From positions 80,284,981 through 80,348,980 of the forward strand of contig OX344762.1 in assembly GCA_947034895.1 (NCBI GenBank): a stretch of 64,000 nt of DNA. Direction: 5' to 3'. This DNA comes from Rhytidiadelphus loreus. Taxonomy: Eukaryota; Streptophyta; Bryopsida; Hypnales; Hylocomiaceae. The notes below the pieces were generated by a model. That model worked only from the letters and a program-made list of their open reading frames with translations, ran no database searches and had not been told where the DNA came from. Within the stretch, counting starts at the first letter, position 1. Every line of letters starts with the position of its first letter. Positions 26,112 through 38,755 of this stretch are shown in pieces. The position numbers and the translations under genes are program-made.

Positions 26112-29100
26112 CTATGATTTGGGTACAGTAACGTTCAAAAATTTTACGTCTGTGTATGGTTTATCATTTCTGTCTGTCTTCACTTTCTCAATCGCCTGAA
26201 GTACACCACGAAAGTCCAGTAGTCAGAGAATGGTTCTAGTTAAGTTATGATTTTATTACCACAGATGGTAGAAGAAACTCAAAAGAAAAGGAAAGACCAG
26301 AACTTATTCATATTACTGAGTATAAGAGGTAATAGAAAACATATGACAAATCTGATAACATCTCACCTGGATAACATCCATGCCTTTCACAACACGTCCA
26401 AAAACAGTGTGCTTGTTGTCCAACCACGGGGTGGCAACTGTGGTAATAAAAAACTGTGAACCGTTGGTATTTGGACCAGCGTTGGCCATGGATACTGTGA
26501 AGGGTCGGTCGTGCCGTAAACTGCCCACACCAATGTAGAAATAAGGAATTTGAGGCATTTTTCGTAAGATATTCAAAAAATAAAATAGGAACCCTCCAAC
26601 AGAAAGGATTGCATTCACATGACCCCAAAGCATAGTGTCTAGGTAGTTGCAACTCATGAAGCATCAAGATATTATAGTTGCAAATAGAGGTATTACCTTT
26701 TGTGAAATTCATCCTCAAATTCACCCCCCCAAATGGACTGCCCTCCAGTACCATCCCCAAGAGGGTCACCAGTCTGGATCATGAAGCCCTTGATGACTCG
26801 GTGGAAAATCAAATTGTCGTAGTAACCATTTCGGCAATGCGTAGTGAAGTTTTCGACAGTCCGTGGACACTCTTCTGGATACAAACGAATGTGCAGATCG
26901 CCCAATGTGGTATGCATGATCTGAAAATACCAAAGAAGAAACCAACACCGTCATTATAAGCAGAGAACAAAGTTATAATCACGAACTAAATCCCAAATGC
27001 TTCCAGTTAAATAGCACTACAGGCACTGGAAGAAGGCAATAGGGTGCGAAAAAATGATAAACACTGTAAAATTATATCAATTTCAAAATGATAAACAGTA
27101 AAAGATTTTTCTTTTTTAAATTGCAAACAATAAAATGAAGTTTGAACGTCCTATCCATACCACATTCTCAGGTAGCGAGGTTGTGGTAGATCTTCCAATG
27201 TCGGAGATGGCAAGAAGCTCTTCTGGAGGCGGTTTCTCATTGAAGACATCGCGTCCTTTGCTGGCATCATCGGCGTCCTCAGGTTCTCTACGACTGCAAG
27301 ATCAGGGAAAAATTAGTCGGACAAATTACTCCAACTTCTGGCTTACAGAAAACTGATGGAATATGGCAATCAACTCTGAAAGCTATACGCTCTCCATACT
27401 GTACATGACGATTCTGGTGTAATTGCAAGACTAGATGCAAGACAATGCAAAGATTAGATAGTGCTGGCCTGAGTAATTATTTTTGTACCTGAAAATATAA
27501 ATTCGGTGCTTCTTGAAAGCACAGCATAACAATGTCGGATCCGTGAGTGGTTCCCGTTGCTCGTTCACATTTGCAGCAGCAGCAGGTAGCTTCTTGACTT
27601 TCTTAGAACTGAACCCACCTTGATACAAGGCAACACTAAGAAAACGCTCTGTATTTTCTACTTTGCCTATAATCCTCGCCACTTTATTTGTATGCAGATT
27701 CACAACCTGCACAAAAATAATAAACTTTCAACTCAGAAGATATGGAATTTTAGAGAAACAAGGGCCACAGACCTGGTTAGCACTATCACATAGCTAGCCT
27801 CTACACTCATTTCTTGGTTGTGTAACGTACCAAAAAAAACTGACATATAAGAATAAAGCGGGTAGGCGTATTTTACCTTGATGCCAAGAAGAGTCGGATA
27901 TAACAAAAAATTCGAACTCTCATCAAAAATTGCATTCGGAGGGGGGACATCTTCAGTCTTCTCAATCTCCTTCTCGATTGCAATACGCCTTGCAAAATCA
28001 ACTGCATCAAGTTTGTACAAAAGTGCATCACTTCTTTGAAGATCTTGAGCAACCTGTACCAAATTTTTCCATGTGAGCTTACTTTCAAATCTGCATCTAC
28101 TAACGAATCTCTAAACTCTTTAGGAGGTAAAAATCTGCAACTGGATCCCGCAAGCATAAGCATAACTACTAAGTACTTTGGCGCCATCATACACGTTACC
28201 TCAAGTGACTCATCATACGTGCGCCGCAACTTTCCAGTGGCAAACCAGAATACGCGAATCCTTCTATCAGGCGATGTAGTTACGAATTGCTTCCCATCAG
28301 GGCTCACCTGCTCACACAACAAAATCCACTCATTCTAACATTAAAGACACGCCTACAAGTTTGAGTTGCACATTAAAAACACAATGTCTTACATTCTGGA
28401 CCTCGTAATGTCTCTACAGAAGTTGACAATTGAAGGAGTTGTCAGGATATACATTAAGATATGACTTTCCTGATATATGCAGGATATAAGGAGGTTACGC
28501 AACAAACAGCAAGTGTGCATGCAAAACAGGGAATGAGTGCAGACCTCAAGGGAGGACACAGTTGTCTTTGCTTTCGCAAGCGCGTACAGATCAGTCTCCG
28601 TCTTGAACTTAAACTGCAAACTACACCATTACCCTTACTCATTCCAGTTCCCATTGTACTTATCCACTTAAACCATATATTTGACAAGCATAGACGTCAT
28701 AGACTTTGATGGAGTCAAAGAAGATAACAACTCATCAATCAATAGTGCTGGGAATAAACAATCCCAAGAAAATAAAGCCACCGTCACATTTCTTTAAAGA
28801 ACGAAAAGGTGGAGTCCGCCATAACCTTAAAAACAAGTACAAATTTCTTAGGCAATAATGAAAAGAAAAGGAGATAAATACCCGTGCTTAGGGAACTCCA
28901 AGGTTTCAGGGCTCCAGTATTCAAGCAAAGCCTTGGCATCTGCAGAAACTACAATATCCAATGCTGGACAATACTTCATCAACTTCATCGGACCCATGTG
29001 AATATGTTTCGATATGATGGGGTCGTTGCTACCAGATCGTGCATCAAAAATGTGAACGTGTGGGGAGGTTTTGTCACTTATTGCAAGCTTAGCCCTCGCA

Positions 29101-31182
29101 TCACCTTGCTTGAATACCCACTCAACTGCTTGCGGCATGAATGTTAATTTCAGCATGGCCATCATGTCATAATTGATCACATCATATATCTTGACAGCTT
29201 CGTCATCGGCTATTGTGCAACACAGCAGCCCATCTGCACTCACCTGAACATGAAAATAAGCTTCACGAATTATGAACGAACTCGTGCAAAAGGCTAGTGA
29301 CTATAACATTGGCGTCAAAATGAAGTCCAAAACTAGATGACAACAGCCCATATATGAACAAGAAAAAACTATGTCAGTAGGAAACATAAATGGAATGTTT
29401 TCAAAGCTCATATCGCAAGCAAATCTGACAATTCAGATTGAAATTCTCACTTATCTACACATTCATATTAACGACATTTTCCGGACCCAGATAGATCCAC
29501 GTTGAAAAAACAAGACACTTACAGCAAGCCCACATATGGGACCCAGGTGTGACCGGAAATGCTTCACAAACTCAATCCCCATGCCCTTTTTCTTCCAGAA
29601 CTTGATATGTCCTGTAGGATGCAGAAAAAAATATCAGCCCACGCAACGTTGTACCAGACAAGACAAAGTTTCATTAGCTTAATCGTCTCCTGGAAGCAGT
29701 ATGATACCACACAACTAATTAATGCCAGATCTCGCCATTAATCAAGTGCAAAATTCAAAGATTGGGAGAAAACAAATTACCATCACAACTTCCAGTAATG
29801 AAAAAATCTGCGCTGGACACAGCCAGGTGAGTCACGACGTCTCGGTGCATGTAGCTCTTCTCATACCTGTTACCCAGCCGTTCCCACAATTGACCAGCTC
29901 ATCATCTTGTTCAATGGTCCAGTTTCTCGACTAGGATAAACATTTCTAGTCAGCATCAGAACCACGTTCAGGTACTAGTGTGATAACAATGAAATACTAT
30001 CACCAGAATGAATCGAGCTACACGAAACCTGGCATCCAATACTCTCAGAATCTAAAGAGCAGGGTAGAAGGCAGCATTGTAAGAAATAACAGATTCTAGG
30101 GAGCGTCCGTTGGGAACGATTTATGAAGTCAACAATTGCAATGCGAAAGAAGAATGTGGTAGGTTCAGCACACTCAATCCGATTCAAAACCCTTCATTCG
30201 TCACCCTTTCAATTTTTTTGCCAAAATCTCAAATCGTATGATGCGTGAGCTGTTTCTTGAAATACGCTATATAAGTTCAAAAAGAGAATTAAAAACAGAA
30301 GAATGTGGTGAAACTTAAACTGCTCCTAAACCCTTGTTTCAGCAGAATTTCGACTCAGCAAAAATAATTCAGAAAGTTCCAAAGTCTCAAATCATGAGCT
30401 GATTCTTGGAAATGCTTAATGAAATTAAAAATTGAAATTAAAAATTAAAAAAATGCTGCGAAACTCAAACTGATACTTAAACCTTAGAATCAACAATTTG
30501 TCGAAGTCTTCAATCCTAAGATCCGTCAGATGTAGCTTGAATGTGCTTAATGAAGCTAAAATTCGAAATAAATAAGAGAGGATCGCGGTAAAACTCAAAC
30601 TGATACTAAACCCTTGGGTTCAACGGAATTTCGGGACACCAGAACACTAATTCCATTTTATTGCCAAAGTCGCAAATTATGGTCTGTTTTCTTAAAAACG
30701 ATTATATGAAGTTTACAAATCAAAATTCAAATAATGCTGTAAACCTCAAACTGATACTCAAAACCTTAATTTCAGCAATTTCTCAAACTCTCCAATCGTG
30801 AGATCGACGAGCTGTTTCATTAATACGCTTTAATAAAGTCAAAATCGAAACGAAGAAGAGAAAAATGCGGTAGGATTCAAACCGATACTAAACCCTAGGC
30901 TTCAACTGAATATCTGCACACCAAAACCCTGATTCATTGTGTTTCGCCGAACTCTCAAATGCGAGAGCTGCACAGCCTCTACAACAGAGTCCCCTCTCCC
31001 CTCTCTCAATGCCAGATTTGCACTTACATTTGCGCAGACGGGAGTGCGTCCAGGAATGCCCTCTCGAACTCCAGAGGCCGCTTGTGACGCTGCTTCGCCG
31101 GACCTGGTCCGACCATCGGCCCTTCCTCCTCGACGATTGTGTCACCATTTCGAATTTCCTCTCCTTCAGCCTCCACTCCCAT
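26112..31182 (-). CDS. CYP71: WD40-repeat cyclophilin (peptidyl-prolyl isomerase CYP71)
   Basis: Nuclear prolyl isomerase; in Arabidopsis CYP71 binds histone H3 and acts in chromatin-based gene silencing and development. Twelve exons keep phase: 31028-31182, 29781-29866, 29523-29611, 28882-29243, 28545-28620, 28200-28307, 27877-28053, 27489-27706, 27161-27293, 26697-26920, 26367-26520, 26112-26195; 621 residues, near the Arabidopsis length (about 630). The start [13 protein letters not shown] precedes GPMVGPGP and [22 protein letters not shown]40 repeats fill residues 50-420, for example [51 protein letters not shown]. The cyclophilin domain is about 469-618, with [24 protein letters not shown] (catalytic Arg near 509), QFFITT and [12 protein letters not shown] (Trp near 575), so it looks active. 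The protein ends NVTVPKS. Exon 5 uses a TAG acceptor at 28621; a second CAG seven bases downstream would break phase. Confidence 0.96.
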
Positions 31183-34100
31183 CGTCGCAAACGCAACCAA
31201 AACTAAATCAATAAAAACTACAGCAACAAAAAAACGGTTCTCTTCACCACAAGCACAACCGAAGACACCTCCTGCAATGGGCGAGAAACGAAACAGAGAA
31301 ATGTTAGGGCTCGGAGAAACAGCTATCTACCGATTTGTGAAACTGGGCTCTGCGGTCTGGGTACATGTCCCTGATCCTCATAATCGACACATGCAGCGGA
31401 TTATGAAGAATTTAAATAGACCATGCACAGTAAATAAGGAAACCGCAACATTTTCTGATGTGAACAGTTTCTATTATTAGATTTACCAAATATTCATATT
31501 TCTACGAATTGGCAAATGATCAAAGATTTCAATGCAAAAAAGAACACATCGTTTGGATATGGTATGCAAAAGTTATGAACTCAAGTATTAAAATTATATA
31601 TTGCTAAAACCTTTGTGGGTAAATTTTGATTTTGGAGGTGTATATAATATGAGCATTTAATTAAAGTGTCACTTTTTGGCATGGGGTGCTTTATAGTGTC
31701 CCTATCTTACATAACATGTGCGTAATCATGTATAACAAAAACATTAAAAAGAACATCAAGAAAAAATATAAGCAAACATTAGAGAGAATATTAAAAAGAA
31801 CATTAAATAATATGAACATTCTAGACCTATGGGATATATAGGGTAAATTTTGATTGGTTAGATAGTAGACCAATGCTAATAGGGCCAAGTCATGTGGTCA
31901 AAAAGTAAAATTTTGAACATGTTTTAGACCTGTGGTGATAGGATTGGAGCCCCTAAGACCAACCTTCCTATAAATACACCTTCTTTTCTTGGGTTTCTCC
32001 ATTGTATAAGCTTCATTCTCCAAGTTGCTTCCAATGGTCTTTATGAGCTCCCAATTCGTCACTTGGGATTCATAGTTGGGTTTTTTTAGATTGTTGCAAT
32101 TTAGAACATAATATTACACACACACACTCCAAAAAAAGTGTAGAACCAAAATAGGCATGTCACATGTCAGTATAGCCTTTGGTCATAAATAGACTTTTAC
32201 ACTTCGAATCCCTCCAAAATCAACTTATACATAGGTTAGAACTATGAGGTAGTGGGAATCAACATGTTTACAGGAAACCTACCAAAAACAACCTAAAATC
32301 TAATGCATGTGATCATGATTGGTTAAATTGGTCCTAGGAGAGTTAGAGAGATCCTTATGTAAATCTCCAAAGATAGGTTCCAGTTTTCCCATCCCATCAA
32401 TGAAATATTAGGAACCTCGATTGTTAACATGCACATGTCACTTTTTCAAGACAAGCCACACGAAGGAATCTACGGCCACCGGATGGTGATCTAGGATTAG
32501 AAATATGTCAAGGAATCAACAACGAAATCCTTTCGCCAAGATTCCCTCACATGTGAAAGATTTCTTGACACCAGTAATTTAAGGAGGGTCAGTTCTGCCT
32601 TTCTACCGACTATGCACAAGACTAATTCCAAACTTGGCACGTGCCTTGAAGAATTCCATGAGAGGTTTTCCAAAAAGTTCCAGAATTTTCTGACTTTCAG
32701 AGATACCCTTTCCGGACGGTCAACCGTTTAAATCCATGAGTGGAAATTCTTGAGAAATTCTCGGTTTGCATTAAAATTTCACAAAAATTAGGTTAGCTTC
32801 TTTTATGTTAATAACGCGCCCCAACAAGTTTTGAAGCATTTTGATAGCAAGAGGTGGCCGAATCACTAGACATTCCTCCAAATATCAATTACGACAAGAT
32901 TTTTGTGGAATTAACCGGTGTCCCAGGAGCACACAAAGTCAAAATGAAGTCATCAAGGAGTCTTTTCTTACTCCCTAGATCCCTACCAACAACCCTAGAT
33001 AATTGTCGTGGTCAGAAAAGGTAGCCACTAAAGTTAGATTTTTTATTCTTTTATTGATCTTAGTTGGTGTTGGTTATCGATGGGTTTTTTGTGAGGGAAA
33101 CATGAATAGGGGCCCTTTAGAATAAAAATGGCCTTCTGAGGCCAATGGTACAAATTGTTTGTCATTTGGAGTTGAACTCCAAAAGTTATAAATTTGGACT
33201 AGCATGACCCTAGGACAGTCAAACTTTTGAAGATAAGGATGAAAATCCTTAAAGTTAGGATGAAAATCCTTAAAGTTAGGATGAAAATCCTAGAAGATTA
33301 AGAGGAAATACAAGTTGATAAGGTTACCTAGGTAAAAAGGGAGGGTAAGATGAGGCCCCAGAAGAGTATAAAAGGGAGGCCCCATCTTCCTTCCAAAACC
33401 ACCATCCATTCTTGTTTTGGGGTCTGTGGGTTCAAGTTAGTTTGGGAATTACTTTGGCATTTAGGCCAAAACCTCCTCTACGGTGTTTTTGGAGCACCTC
33501 TTGCTCCATTGTTGTTCTATTTCAAACTCTTGAAGGTCTTGTGAATCATTTTTATTTTGTCCTTACATTTGTGGGATACTAAGTGTTGGTCAAATAGATT
33601 GCAAGAAATAAGCATTTAGGGATTCTTGCAATCTATATTGCCATTCCCTCTAAATTGGCCCGTTCAGTGTCCAAGCTTTCTAGGAGGAAGTCTCATGCTA
33701 CAAAAGATATGTACTAAGGCTTTTACAAAGGCACTTGCAAATAATTCTTCTACATCTTCAAGGCAAGGGGAATTTGTCACTATTGTAGTGCTTAGAAAAG
33801 TCATCTTATTCTTACATTGTCCAAATAATACATTGTAAATTGTGTTGGAATCCTTTTTATTTAACAATTCAATCCAATAGAAACAATTTTTGCTATTTAA
33901 TAGCAACTATATTTAGTTGTAATTTGTGGCAATTAGAAGTGCACATACAATTGTATTTGTTCATGACATTGGTTTTGTGGGGTCTTATTATTTGACATTT
34001 CTAATGCTTGAGAGTTGCTTCTCCCATTGTTGCACGCTATTTCCTTTCTTCTCTCTCAATGGTTTTGTACTCGGTTTTGTAAATAGAGTGCATGGGCATT

Positions 34101-34579
34101 TCCTTTCTTCCCTCCAAATGTTGTTGTACTATTGTTGTTTCAAATTTGTTCCAACTATTCTAATATGTTTCAAAAACAATGAGTTTTAGTAGTTGGTGGG
34201 TCACCTACAAGATCAAAGATTTTTTTGGGGTCTAAAAGCACTCATTTCTATTGCCAAGTGCAAAACTTTTTAATTTTAAGGGGGGCATATTTTACCTCAG
34301 GATCTTGCACTAGATTAGAAAAAGATTTTATGGAATAAATTTAGAAACAATGGCAATATAGATTGCAATAAATAAGCATTTGGAGTGGGAAAGGCAAGTT
34401 TTAGCATCTTTCTAGATTAGATTTTCTTAGCTTTGAATGTTCTTAACTTAAAAAAATATTGCACTATAGATTTTGAATTTACATTATTTCATATTGAAAA
34501 ATTGAGTTGAGTTTCCCCAAAATAATTCAAATTTGAATTGATTTCCATTCTTATAAAAATTGTTATGTAGAAGTTGATA
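31183..34579. other. CYP71 promoter side and gene-free spacer
   Basis: An open plus-strand ORF (31139-31480) overlaps CYP71 exon 1 antisense and has no known homologue. Two TATA-type boxes occur in otherwise non-coding DNA: TATAAATACACC near 31971 and TATAAAAGGG at 33367. Either could belong to decayed LTR or other transposon promoters; I found no matching LTR pair. The rest is AT-rich and unassigned. Confidence 0.4.
33234..33292. repeat. 20-bp tandem repeat, three copies
   Basis: Three consecutive copies of AAAGTTAGGATGAAAATCCT (the first slightly different). It lies about 75 bp upstream of the TATAAAAGGG box at 33367, an arrangement often seen in LTR or promoter regions. Confidence 0.75.
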
Positions 34580-34985
34580 CAAGACAAAATGAAAAACTAA
34601 ATCATTAATAGTTCTAAGATGGAATTGAAATACACTAATCCCAATGGTGAGATTGTTCTAGCAAGAAAACTAAACTCCATGAAACTTTTTCTTTAAACTA
34701 TGAAAATTGAGTTAAAAAATTAATCCTACAAATTATTTTTTGAAGAAAATGCTCCGATTGCTCAAAAAACAAGACCCTCTATAACTTACTCATCACTAGT
34801 CGAAATAGAATGAATCATGACTTTCCATGTAGACAAAAGTATTTTCTATGAGAAATAAAATTTAAAAACAATTATTTTGAATTTTGAATTGTCTAAAAAA
34901 TTATTTTTTGAGCTTAAGATGGCATAATTTTTCTCCCTGACACTAGTTGTTATAAAAATTATACACATATTAAAACATTTCAAAA
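34580..34985 (-). mobile_element. Family I element, partial inverted copy
   Basis: Inverted relative to 53860-54315 and 35390-36333. Shared blocks, read in reverse, include CTAGAACAATCTCACCATTG, GGGATTAGTGTATTTCAATTCC and AAAATTATGCCATCTTAA. The termini are lost. Confidence 0.6.
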
Positions 34986-35389
34986 TGAAAAATCCAGGGA
35001 AGGTCCCTTGTATTTTATGAGTGCATGATATCTTACCAACTCTTGGATGTTTGCCAACTTTGCCAAGTGAACCCCTTACACATAAAGTTTGCCACAAAAG
35101 AAGATAGCATCTCCTCTATGGGTCTTCCTTAATATCCTTTTTTGGATGAAATTTATGAAGATAAGAAAGAACCTCCTACTAGTGTACTATATCTATAAAT
35201 ATTTAGGGATAGGGGTTCCCAATTCAATATAGAAGAGGAGAGATATAGAATTCAACTTTGATAATCCCTAAACTTACTTTCACTAAATAAAACACACATT
35301 GTTACCCCCATTTATCCAATGGCCGTTGCTTTTTGCTTGTTATGTTAGTGCTTGTATTCAACACGGATTCAATAAACAATGAAATTGAC

Positions 35390-36333
35390 TTAACCCCTAA
35401 AGGACCATTGTCCCTTCGGGGGACAAATGCGTTTTTGGGCAGGTACCTACGGGATGAAATTTTCTCCTAATTTTTTGAAATTTTTTTTGGAGGTAGAAAA
35501 GTTGATTAGCTTCGTGGGAATATAATTTTTTTCAAAATCGGTGCCTGGGAACAATAGTTATGACCAAATAAGCTCAAACGAGGGGACGGCGGGCAGCTCG
35601 GGCAGCCCAAAAAAAATGGACAAAAATATGAATTTTATTTTTAATTTTATTTTTTCTCATAGATTACATTTTTGTCTATCTGGAAAGCTTTGATTCATTT
35701 CATTTGGATATGTTATGAGAAAGTTATGGACATTCTTGTTTTTCGGGCAGTTAGAGCATCTTCTGGAAAAAATAACTTGTAGGATTCATTTTTTAATGCA
35801 ATTTTTCAAATTTTTCAATTTTTTTTTTTTTGCATGGTCTGATTTACTTGCTAGAACAATCTCACCATTGGGATTAGTGCATTTTAATTCCGTCTAAAAT
35901 ATATGAATATTTTAGATTTTCCTTCTATCTCATACTTACTTCTACTTAACAATTTTTTTAAGAATGATAATTAAATTTTTTTATTTTTTATTTTTTTTTA
36001 CCTAGACTCTCAACTCAATTCTCCACTATAAAGATTTAAAGCTCAAAACTCTGTAGTGCAAAAAATTTAAGTTAAAAATGTTCAAAGTCAAAAAATCTAA
36101 CCCCGCAATGTGCTGAAAAACTTGTTTTTTCCACTTTAAACGCAGATATCTTGCAATCTAAGATGTCAAAAATTCTGAAATTTTTTCCACACACTCTCAT
36201 ACTAGTTAGGTGTAGGATCTTACGGTTAGATATGAAAAAAAACAATGTTTCAATTTTTTTTACTCCTTGCTATAGGTATGGCAGTTTTGAGTGTTTTCTG
36301 GCAGAAAAAAGGCCTTGGTCCTTTAGGGGTTAA
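35390..36333. mobile_element. Family I TIR element with TTAA ends
   Basis: 944 bp. Begins TTAACCCCTAAAGGACCATT and ends GGTCCTTTAGGGGTTAA, an inverted match of about 18 bp including TTAA. AT-rich and non-coding. Its right-hand TTAA (36330-36333) is shared with the next element (family B), so two TTAA-bounded elements sit directly end to end. Confidence 0.8.
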
Positions 36334-36477
36334 TCCCTAAAGAAGATGTGTCCCCTTATGACCAATGCATAGTAGTCACCAAAATTATTAGATCAATAGG
36401 AGCATTCTTGGTTTCTACAATGAACAATGAAGTCATCCATCAACCACTTTTCGACCTCGACATTCTTCAAGGATTAA
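36330..36477. mobile_element. Family B MITE with TTAA ends, copy 1
   Basis: 148 bp. Begins TTAATCCCTAAAGAAGATG and ends CATTCTTCAAGGATTAA. The interior carries CCTTATGACCAATGC, GGTTTCTACAATGAACAATG and AAGTCATCCATC, conserved in copies at 48982-49454, 51553-51719 (inverted) and 52187-52331. Confidence 0.8.
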
Positions 36478-37237
36478 TGATGTTGTGCTCACTTATCACG
36501 TACACAATCAAAATAAGTTACTAATTATGCTAAAGGATCAAGTACACAATGAATTGATTGTACTCACTTATCAAATTAGTGATGGGTACAATAATATATT
36601 TTTAAACATGGCCTTCTTTGCATTAGTGATATGTTCAAGTCAACTAGTATCCATGGTGCTAATCTCATTCAATTTGGTGAAATGTTTAAGTTAGAGGGAA
36701 GAATTCATTTGGTGGGGACTCTCATTTTCTACTCTTATCCCCATATCACTTGGCTCCCCCTTCCCTTCATCCACACTAGTATGCCATGTGCTGTTGTGAT
36801 ATCCAAAATGTAAGTAAAAGTAATTTTCTAATTTTTTTTAATTCATGAAATTTTCAAAATTCAATAATATCTTTTTGGTCGTGAGTCAGAACACCACGAA
36901 ACAAATCCCATGCACCCCTCCTCGTAGAGAGCTTTCTGATGGTACAAAGCACGTGACCAAAGGACACACAGTTCAAAAGATCTCACCATAACAAACAAAA
37001 CAAAACAACTAGCCTAATTTAATGGATGGATGGGGACAGGGATACGAAAGAGTTGGTGGAGACAAACTCAGAGCCCGTCTCCATTGTGGGGTTGGACGTC
37101 TGATTTTGGACCCCCAGGTGCCCTCCATTTCAGTGTTCGGAGTTTCTGTAGGTCCAACCTCCCATCCAGCCTTTGGTTCGTGCAAAACGAAAATGTGGGC
37201 CTAGAAGGCGTAGAGGGTGGACCGGACCTCCCTTTTT
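36478..37237. other. Segment shared, inverted, with the 51-kb region
   Basis: 36478-36830 matches the reverse of about 51120-51545, for example the TGTGCTCACTTATCA and AAATAAGTTACT blocks. 36900-37237 is a GC-richer stretch with no recognised gene. Confidence 0.55.
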
Positions 37238-37466
37238 TTAACCCATAAACGTCAATATAGACGTTTGGCATCCGATGAATGACAAGGGAATCTCCTGTAT
37301 AGGACAGAAATACAACTATTCATCTTCAATTTTGGGGGTAGAAAGGAGAAATCTTCTACAGTGCTTTGACTTCCAATGAGTGGTTTTTAAATTTAGTATA
37401 CCAATGATTCCCACGGTATCAAAATGCATGATTTCCACGGTCACCCGTCCATCCTTTAAGGGTTAA
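37238..37466. mobile_element. Family C MITE with TTAA ends, copy 1
   Basis: 229 bp. Begins TTAACCCATAAACGTCAAT and ends ATCCTTTAAGGGTTAA. It matches 42266-42494 throughout (for example GATGAATGACAA, GAATCTC, AACTATTCATC, ATGATTTCCA). Both copies are exactly TTAA-bounded and have the same length. Confidence 0.8.
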
Positions 37467-37585
37467 GTACACAACAAAATAAAGTTGCTAAAAGTCTTGT
37501 TGCGAAGGAGATGCAACCATGAACGTGCTAACCCCTATCCTTCCTGCTTCCGACTTCCGGCCATCCAGGGTGCAATGGAAAGCTT

Positions 37586-37728
37586 CAATCGGGGTCCAGC
37601 TCCAATCGGGGTCCAGCTCCAATCGGGGTCCAGCTCCAATCGGGGTCCAGCTCCAATCGGGGTCCAGCTCCAATCGGGGTCCCAGCTCCAATCGGGGGTC
37701 CAGCTCCAATCGGGGGTCCAGGCCATCC
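37586..37728. repeat. 17-bp minisatellite, about eight copies
   Basis: Consecutive copies of CAATCGGGGTCCAGCTC at 37586, 37603, 37620, 37637, 37654 and 37671, then two 18-bp variants with an extra base. GC-rich against the AT-rich surroundings. Because 17 is not a multiple of three, the repeat reads through overlapping ORFs on both strands, which are artefacts. Confidence 0.92.
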
Positions 37729-37769
37729 AGCTCCTGGAGGTCCAGGAGCCCAATGGAGTCTCCTTGCAG

Positions 37770-38052
37770 GGTTCCGATATCGGAATGCCAGTTCACATGA
37801 GTCCCTTCGCATCTACCAAAACATCATCGAATCCTCGTCACCCTATTGTCAATTTGAACACTAAATTTCAAGATCTACGATTTTCAAACCCAATCTACGT
37901 GTCTCCGCCGTGGTGCCTTGCTCGAGGGCCTGCTGGGCCTCCCGCCAGATCTACCAATTTCTGAATGAACGTCCGATGGAATTGCATTGATTCCCCGCCT
38001 GGAGATGTACGCTTTCCGACTGACGCTCAATCCACGTATGCAACCTACTACA
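37770..38052 (+). other. Exon-like repeat X, copy 1
   Basis: Preceded by TTGCAG and followed by GTAAGT, so it looks like a splice-bounded exon. It encodes FRYRNASSHESLRIYQ and, later, STIFKPNLRVSAVVP, with one in-frame stop between. It is about 80% similar to 50694-50885 and 52717-52950, both on the other strand. I do not recognise the protein. Its stop codon marks this copy as broken if it ever was coding. Confidence 0.55.
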
Positions 38053-38755
38053 GTAAGTATTTTTTTTTCTTATTTTACTCTTTAATTTCATATTTTTGGA
38101 TCATATTTTATATTTCATGTGAATTTTCTTCATTTTTGTCTTAAGAAACTTACAGTAATTTCAAATTTTTTATGACTTGTAGACATATGACTTCCGTCTC
38201 TGGAAAATAAATATATTTTTTTTCATTCATATCTAGTTGCAAAACAGATGCAATGGGCAGTGAGGTTTGAAATCAGTGGTCATGGGTCCGTCCTTCAAAG
38301 CTTACCAATGCTCGTAATACACAAAATTTCCAGTATATAAATGATCAAATAAGAAAAAATGAGTCCAGAAAGGCTTCCAAAAAGAGGGAAAGTCCTCAGT
38401 CAGGTTGCAAACAATATAAAAGCTGTGCTCCGGAATGTTAACATACAACGTTAGCATAACAAATAGGTAATTTCACATACCTTTAATTCAGTATTTCTAA
38501 CTTACTACCTCTCAATACTCTACCCAAATCCTTGAATCTAACTTCATGCAGGAACCCAAACCAACTGCATGACGTTTGAGTACAAATTTTGAAACGTCCA
38601 AAATGAGCCTGTGATTTGCACTATTGCAAGCTACACTCACAACATTTTAGAGTCTTGTGAGCTCAACAATGCTCCAATTCCCAAAGCCTTCCAAGGTCTT
38701 GGTAGAGTCCATTCCCTCTGTTTGGCAGAGCAGCTGAGTTGAACATGGTCTCCGT

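Noticed and set aside
26308..26769. 153-codon minus-strand ORF
   Set aside because: Overlaps CYP71 exon 11 in a different frame; the real frame gives the cyclophilin motifs.
31970..33380. Possible solo LTRs, because of TATA boxes and short tandem repeats
   Set aside because: No TG...CA pair, primer site or second copy was found.
37485..37964. Long ORFs on both strands
   Set aside because: Produced by the 17-bp minisatellite, which keeps several frames open.
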